The position numbers were made by a program, and so were the translations under genes. From Rhizopus arrhizus (Eukaryota > Mucoromycota > Mucoromycetes > Mucorales > Rhizopodaceae), in the NCBI GenBank assembly GCA_024220505.1, contig JAKZZE010000004.1, positions 124,001 to 188,000 of the forward strand: a stretch of 64,000 nucleotides of DNA. Direction: 5' to 3'. Below the pieces are notes generated by a model. That model ran no database searches and was not told the origin of the DNA. It saw only the letters and a program-made list of their open reading frames with translations. Shown here piece by piece: positions 58,194-64,000 of the stretch (its first letter is position 1; each line of letters starts with the position of its first letter).

Positions 58194-58989
58194 TCAACAG
58201 CATATACATCTACTTTCTTTCTCTGTAATTTCTTTACGAGAAAACAAACCTCGAACACGAAGGAATCTTGACTGCATACGTTTTTTGGTTATCGATTGGT
58301 TTGGGGTAGCCTGAGGTTTCTCGTGCAGGTTTGAACAGAGTTTGCCGATGACGGTAGTGAAGGCTGTATCGATGTTGGTGGCGTCCAAGGCGGATGTCTC
58401 GATAAATAAAAGTCCTTCTTTTTCAGCCAGTGATCTACCTTCCTCTGTCTCGACCTCTCGTCTGAATTCGGATAAATCGACCTTATTGCCTACGAGCATA
58501 ATCACAACATTCGGATCTGTGTACTCTCTTACTTCTTTAAGCCAATAACGTCGAGCGTTTTCAAAGGAGGATCGAGAGGTGATGTCTACAGAGGGGAAAG
58601 GGAGTTGAGTGTGAAAGTAAAGGAAGTTTTTTATTTTGTTTTACCGTAAACAATCAATATACCTGCCACACCGCGGTAATAACTATAAAACAACATCAGC
58701 ACTCCTTCCTTTCTCTCTCTCTCTCTCTCTCTAATCATCTTTTTATATATCATTACGCGCTGATAATAGGCCTATGTTCTGCTTGTCCAGCTGTATCCCA
58801 AATTTGCGCCTTGACAATATGATTATCTAAAGTAGAATTTAGCAATACATTCTCTTGTTTATTTTAAGCTACTATTGTCTATACCAATTTCAAGGATTCT
58901 ATTCTCAAATTCAACATTACCCTTAGTACTTTTAAACTCCAAGTTGAATTCATTTCTCTAAAACGTATCAAAGGAGCCAGATGAGTTTT

Positions 58990-59032
<43 letters not shown>

Positions 59033-59133
59033 GGGCTGTCACTTACTGCAAATCTAGATTTGAGATTAGATTTACCAACACCTGAATCACCAGTTAGATT
59101 AAGCTTAAGTAAATAATCGTACTCGTCATCCAT
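58194..59133 (-). CDS. Rab11-like small GTPase, copy G
   Basis: Predicted 219 aa. Exons in transcript order are 59047-59133, 58885-58957 (73 nt), 58757-58826, 58645-58682 and 58194-58585. Exons 1, 2 and 4 code the same residues as copy F. Switch II is WDTAGQA: the Glu after the catalytic Gln is Ala. G4 NKVDL, G5 ETSA, tail CICC, one repeat unit. Intron 1 has 39 T on the sense strand (58991-59029). Head-to-head with carB3, mirroring Rab C / carB1. Confidence 0.88.
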
Positions 59134-59997
59134 TGTGTGTTGCTGTGGAAATAAAAGATAGATAAAAAAGGGCTTTGATGTAAGAGAAAAAAAAAAAAAA
59201 GATTCTTGCAAAGATAGAATGTGATTATGAAAATAAACAAAAGCTGATCATGAAAACAAAACAAATTCATTTTATTAAATAAAGACAAAAAGCTTCTCAC
59301 AAAAGTAGATGGAAATAAACATAAATCAGAAAATGTTTAATTTGTTCTTGGCCCATTTTCATTCTTGTATCAAAAGAAAGAGGGGAAAAAGGAGTGGTTT
59401 GCTTTTATTGAGCACAAGAGTCTTATTTTCTTTTGTTCATTGAACTGCATTATAAAGCCTGTATGCCATTCTCTTGTCTGATACAGTTTGGTTCTTTATT
59501 TTTTTATTATTACTGTTCTTTTCAAACTGTATGCACTGCAGCATCATTTGCTTTTTGTTTATTTTTGTGTTTATCTTTGTTTACTAGATCGACAACGCCA
59601 AGCTTTAATTTCTCTTTATGCATTCTATACTATAACATCTGTGGGTTTTAACCTTGATCATCTTTGAAACTGTGCATACACAAGGTTTAGTGTAAGCAAT
59701 CTTCTTTTTCATTCTTTTTATTATCATTCAAAGCTACTTGATGGTATTATTTCTTACAGGCTATCATTTAAGAAAAAACAAAACACATATACACACACAT
59801 GCACACACTTTACTAATGATATAAATAGAGTCTGATGCTTGTATAATAAACTTTTTTAAAAAAAAGAAGATAGCAAGAAATTAAACAATGATCCTCTATT
59901 TGTAAAAGAAACAAAAGAGAAAAGATGATGTTAAACTGTTGTTTTAATGAACAATTTTCTTTTTTTTTTTTTTTATAATTTTCATTTTTTATTTTGG
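59134..59997. repeat. Rab G / carB3 divergent intergenic region
   Basis: Common Rab 5' module joined to the carB leader across a T tract (about 59959-59974). Compared with carB1 / Rab C, the block derived from the hydrolase 3' flank is absent, again with the breakpoint inside the homopolymer. Possible shared promoter. Confidence 0.65.
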
Positions 59998-61735
59998 ATG
60001 GACGAAAAGAAACATGTGGTGATTATTGGAGCAGGCGTGGGGGCACAGCGACCGCAGCCCGTCTGTCCCGTCAAGGCTTTCGAGTGACAGTGATCGAGAA
60101 GAATGCGTACTCGGGCGGACGGTGTTCGACGTTGAGACACGACGGCTTTCGATTCGACCAAGGCCCGACGCTGTACCTGATGCCAAAGGTGTTTGAGGCG
60201 GCCTTTGCGGACCTGGACGAACGGATCGAGGGCCATGTGGACCTACTGCGGTGTGAAACCAACTACAGGCTCCACTTCCCAGACGGAGACACGATCGAGC
60301 TCTCTTCGGACCTCTGTCGGATGCAGCAAGTGATGGACCGGGTCGAGGGACAGGGTGGCATGGGCCGCTTCCTTCGCTTTCTGCAGGAGGCCAACGTCCA
60401 CCACGCACGGGGGACGCCGATCGCGATCGAGCAAAACTTTGAGAGTCTCTGGGATCTGGTTCGGTATCTGCCTGACATTGGGCGACTGCACCTGTTTGAA
60501 AAGGTCTATCGACGAGCCTCGATTTATTTCAAGACAAAGAAGATGCGCATGGCGTTTACGTTTCAGACCATGTACATGGGGTAAGTGCTTCACACCCAAT
60601 GTTCGGACCTGACCTGTCTGATAGGATGTCTCCGTATGATGCCCCGGCCGTGTACAGCTTGCTTCAGTACACCGAATGCGTCGAAGGCATCTGGTACCCG
60701 CGCGGTGGCTTCCACCAGGTCGTCCAAAGGCTCGAACAGATCGCTCAAGAGAAATTCGGCGCGACCTTTGTCTACAACGCACCGGTGGCCAAGATCAACA
60801 CCCAGGGCCGTCGAGTGACGGGCGTCACGTTGGCAGGGGGCGAGGTCATCCAGGCCGATGCTGTGGTCTGCAATGCGGATCTGGCCTATGCCTACCACCG
60901 GCTGCTCCCGCCCTGTGCCTGGACGACACGCACCCTGGCCGCCAAGCAACTCACCTGCTCCTCCATCTCGTTTTACTGGTCCCATGTCCCAAACGATCCC
61001 TGCCCTCGATGTCCACAACCTCTTTCTGGCCGATGCCTATCAAGCTAGCTTTGACGCCATCTTTCAGCAGCATACCTTGCCTTCCCAACCCTCGTTTTAT
61101 GTCCACGTCCCGTCCCGGATCGATCCCTCGGCTGCTCCACCCCACAAGGACGCGGTGATCGTGCTGGTGCCCATCGGACACATGAACCAAGACAAAGTGA
61201 ACTATGATCAGCTCGTCCGACAGGCGCGTTCGCTCGTCCTCGACGTCCTCCACCGTCGTCTGGGTCTCCTCTTGGCGGACTGGATCGAGCACGAGATCGT
61301 GAATGATCCCAGGACGTGGCAAGCCAAGCTCAATCTCTGGAAGGGATCCATCCTCGGCTTGTCACATCATCTCTTGCAAGTCCTCTGGTTTCGTCCGAGC
61401 ACCAAGGATGCCTCCGGTCGTTATGACAACCTCTACTTTGTCGGTGCCAGGTAACATCCTCCTTCCCCCCCTTTTCTTTCACTCATCTTGACTCTAGTAC
61501 TCATCCCGGTACCGGTGTGCCCATCGTGCTCGCCGGCAGCAAGCTCACGTCCGATCAAGTCTGTCGAGGGTTCGGTCAGGTATCTCTGCCCCGAAAGAAT
61601 GCCTCTCACCCGCCCTCTCTCACCCCTCCCTTTCGTCCTCTCTGGATCCTCTTGACCCTTGTCGTCCTTGGCTTCCTTTGCTCTTTTTCTCCTCTCCTTC
61701 TCCCGACGCGAGTGAAAATCAGGATGGCAGTATGA
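59998..61735 (+). pseudogene. carB: Phytoene desaturase pseudogene, copy 3
   Basis: Same exon layout as carB2: 59998-60580, 60625-61450 and 61498-61735. Two frameshifts. One G is missing from the G6 run in the GAGVGG codons (about 60039-60043), so the frame from the ATG stops after about 29 residues. One extra C is present at about 60980 (TGGTCCC against TGGTCC in carB2). The C-terminal part is otherwise intact (STHPGTG motif present). Both changes are in short homopolymers, so a sequencing error is a real alternative; without them it would encode a normal-length enzyme. Confidence 0.88.
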
Positions 61736-63420
61736 ATAAAATTCTTTTAAAAAAAAAACCTGTGTGTAAATTAGTTGTCTCTTTGTCATGGTTCAGCAGC
61801 AAGGATTCGTTTTCTGACATGTATCGAAAATAAGTCTTAAGGACAAAGGCTCTCTCTCTCTCTCATTTTAAATCGGAATCCTGTGTGTTGTTTTCGTAAA
61901 GTACATGGTTCAAGTGGTGCATGAAAATGAGTAAATCGAGTAGGGTCATTCCATGATGACTTGCTCCTCATAAAAAACTCTTTCATTCTCATTCCTCTCT
62001 CTCTCTTTCCACCTCGATTGAAATTAGCATGCTTACGTACATGAGGTACCATGATTTCTTAAACTCAAATGCAGCTTTCAGAGCATCGCTCTATATTCTA
62101 TGATAAAACTCGAGTACAAAAAAATAAAGGTGTAGACTTGTTGAATATGAATTAAAAATAAGAATGCCTTTTGATGTAGATAGTGTACACTTACATGCAA
62201 AAAAAAAAAAAAAAAAAAAAAAAAGTAAGTTCATCCAAGGTTTAAAAAGCTGTATTGACACAGCCTTACATAGTGTTTATCCTCTTCGCGTCTTCAGGCG
62301 CTCTCCTCCTGCCTGGTTTGGACGCCATGGCCACACGATGGCCGGAAAGGAGTCAGAACGTTTCTAAAAAGTACGTTTTATATTCACATCCATCGTCCAC
62401 CTTACACAATCGAAGCTCACATTCCTATCCCTTCTGATCCACTGTCCAAGCACAAGAAGAGCACTGGAGTTCGATCTACTTGTCAAATTATCTCTGGTGT
62501 TTCCCAGGCATGGTTCTTGAACAGATTCGTAGCGGATGCTGCGGTGATGGAGTAAAACCTTTCAACAACGATCATGAATGACTGGATGATAGAGTAAGAA
62601 AGAAAGAAAAGAAAAAGGATAGTCTGATATTTAAAATACTGGCCAAGATGATTTCTTTTCTGAAGTGGTTGATGGCAGAAGAAGAAAAAGTGTTTGAAAG
62701 TATGCAGACGTATGCATCGAGACTACTTTTTTAATGAAATATAACTCAGAGTGCATTGATTCATTCAACAAGGCTTTTGAATGTCTTTCGTTGTGCTCAA
62801 GCCAAGATGAATCACAAGTGAACGCAAAGCAAGTTTGCACAAGGTGAATGGAAACAAATAGTAGCAGGCCAGAACAAAGTATTTTTTTTTTAGCTCATGA
62901 CTACAAACAGGTAGTGTCGGAGAAGTGTCTTAAACCTCTTCACCCTGTATAAAAGGCTCTGTCAAAATGAAGTGATCACTTCCTGAAACTACCCAAGAAA
63001 GACCGTTTCCAGCCTTCATTTAATATGCCTAAAAGCATATCTAGGACGCCATGTCCTGAACAGTCGATTGCATGCCCATCTTCGTTTAAATCGTACTATC
63101 AAATAGTAAAATAAAGTAGGATCAGTAATATGTGTAGCCTGATAGTACTTTTGTCATCCTCTTGATTGTCTTATCTCAATAGAAATGAGAATAAAAAGTG
63201 GAACACAACCTTTTCACTAGGCATATGAGAGGTGGTATACCTACTGAATGCATGCTACATACTGTAGGTCTATACTGTCATAAAAGCAGATCTTCATCCT
63301 AAGGAAGAAATGATGACGTATATTCGTCCTGAAATAAGTAAAATGTCATCCGGATGGCAAAATCATACGCGTAATTTTTTACAATATTGAAATCATTTTT
63401 ATTTTTGTGAACAAGACACA
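61736..63420. other. carB3 3' flank and unmatched DNA
   Basis: Until about 62890 this matches the carB2 3' flank, including the conserved frame ending VADAAVME at 62553-62555 (+) and an A tract at 62200-62224. After 62900 the homology ends and no gene is seen, which marks the right boundary of the duplicated cluster. Confidence 0.5.
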
Positions 63421-63639
63421 ATGAATGCCGAGTGGGTTCTCTCAAACTATAAACATGACACACCTTTTCCAGCACTAGGCTTTGCTAAACACTCTCAATA
63501 TGAAGACTGGTCATCATGCGTTTCATCCTTTCGTGTTGCGTTGAATGATATTGCACAGCTGAAAGTCAAGAAAACAGACATTCATAGAGACTGTACACTA
63601 TTTCCAGAAATTAAAGTAGCATTTTGTAAAGTTTTATAA
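63421..63639 (+). pseudogene. Hypothetical gene fragment cut by a MITE
   Basis: Open frame of 72 aa beginning MNAEWVLSNYKHD. The last roughly 15 codons are MITE sequence (from 63596), so the true protein is interrupted at about residue 58. No domain recognised. Confidence 0.4.
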
Positions 63640-63695
63640 TACAATTTATATGTAATTGCGACAAGTCATGACAACTTTAATTTCTGGAAATAGTG
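63596..63695. mobile_element. 100-bp MITE, second copy
   Basis: Starts CACTATTTCCAGAAATTAAA and ends with its near-perfect inverse (ATTTCTGGAAATAGTG). TA flanks both ends (63594-63595, 63696-63697). It has the same length and terminal sequence as 3025-3124, but better preserved inverted repeats of at least 22 bp. Confidence 0.88.
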
Positions 63696-63851
63696 TATAC
63701 TTTGGACTAGAAATGCACGACATAACCCGGAAAAGGTGAGGATACCCTAGTATATTTATGCCGTTGTCCATATTAATAGAGACTCAATATCTAGACCCTG
63801 AACAGCATACTTGTCAAACAGTATTTTTATTTAAAATCTCGACAAAAATTT

Positions 63852-64000
63852 ATGGTGAACAAGAGCTTTCTTAAACGGACGATGAAAAATAAGAAAGTCG
63901 AGAATGAAATTGCGATGCTAGAATCTCAAGCCCCAGAATCTCATATCGAAAGTAGTCCAGATATTGAAGAGCACAATACAGAATTTGAAGCAATATTTAA
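63852..64000 (+). CDS. 5' part of a hypothetical gene, cut by window end
   Basis: Open from ATG 63852 to the edge without a stop, 49 codons. Starts MVNKSFLKRTMKNKKVENE, basic then acidic (SSPDIEEHNTEFEA). No family recognised from this fragment. Confidence 0.4.
   Translation, partial: MVNKSFLKRTMKNKKVENEIAMLESQAPESHIESSPDIEEHNTEFEAIF

Noticed and set aside
1..64000. CRISPR arrays, bacterial operons or ribosome-binding sites
   Set aside because: No spaced direct repeats, and spliceosomal introns show a eukaryotic nuclear sequence.
1..64000. tRNA or rRNA genes
   Set aside because: I saw no cloverleaf with A and B box sequences and no rRNA-like stretch, although I could not run a covariance search.

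Overview
The window looks like nuclear DNA from a Mucoralean-type fungus (Mucoromycota). Genes have short GT..AG introns of about 50-100 bp. Intergenic DNA is AT-rich and full of poly-A/T tracts. There are three copies of a fungal CarB-type phytoene desaturase, a Ty3/Gypsy element, and remnants of gene families I associate with Mucorales. The genus cannot be fixed from sequence alone.

The window is a mosaic of shuffled, partly inverted duplications of a few modules. These are seven copies of a Rab11/Ypt-like small GTPase gene (called Rab A-G here), three phytoene desaturases (carB1-3), three microsomal P450 genes, two HSL-type alpha/beta hydrolases, and three copies of a small protein with a PP1-docking-like motif. 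Left of about 32 kb the Rab genes are on + and carB/P450 on -. Right of it all orientations flip. The single-copy middle (about 30.3-33.0 kb) holds one AT-hook protein gene.

Layout: Rab A (0.7-1.6 kb); its 3' module with a 100-bp MITE; remnants of a Mucoralean-type gene and a Tc1/mariner-like element (3.9-5.8 kb); a Gypsy element with 89-bp LTRs (6.04-10.61 kb); hydrolase 1 (11.1-12.2); Rab B (13.5-14.5); carB1 pseudogene (16.3-17.9, -); Rab C (19.0-19.9); small gene (22.6); P450-1 (23.2-25.1, -); Rab D (26.8-27.8); AT-hook gene (31.3-32.0, -); intact carB2 (33.1-34.8); Rab E (36.5-37.4, -); P450-2 (39.2-41.1); small gene (41.4, -); Rab F (44.4-45.3, -); hydrolase 2 (46.2-47.3, -); a 5.8-kb low-gene stretch with decayed genes (47.3-53.1); P450-3 (53.1-55.0); small gene (55.3, -); Rab G (58.2-59.1, -); frameshifted carB3 (60.0-61.7); a second MITE (63.6); and a partial gene at the right edge.

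Two patterns stand out. First, all seven Rab genes keep five intact exons and nearly the same exon 5. Exons 2-3 (switch I and II) differ strongly, a 33-bp repeat varies from 1 to 3 copies, the C-terminal lipidation signal varies (CICC, CILS or none), and intron 1 carries a poly-T tract of 16 to over 60 nt. Second, carotenoid desaturase, P450 and esterase-type genes repeatedly share divergent intergenic regions with Rab genes. That would fit an amplified apocarotenoid (for example trisporoid-type) gene cluster, but this is a hypothesis. Many module junctions fall in A/T homopolymers, which suggests these tracts are where the cluster recombines.
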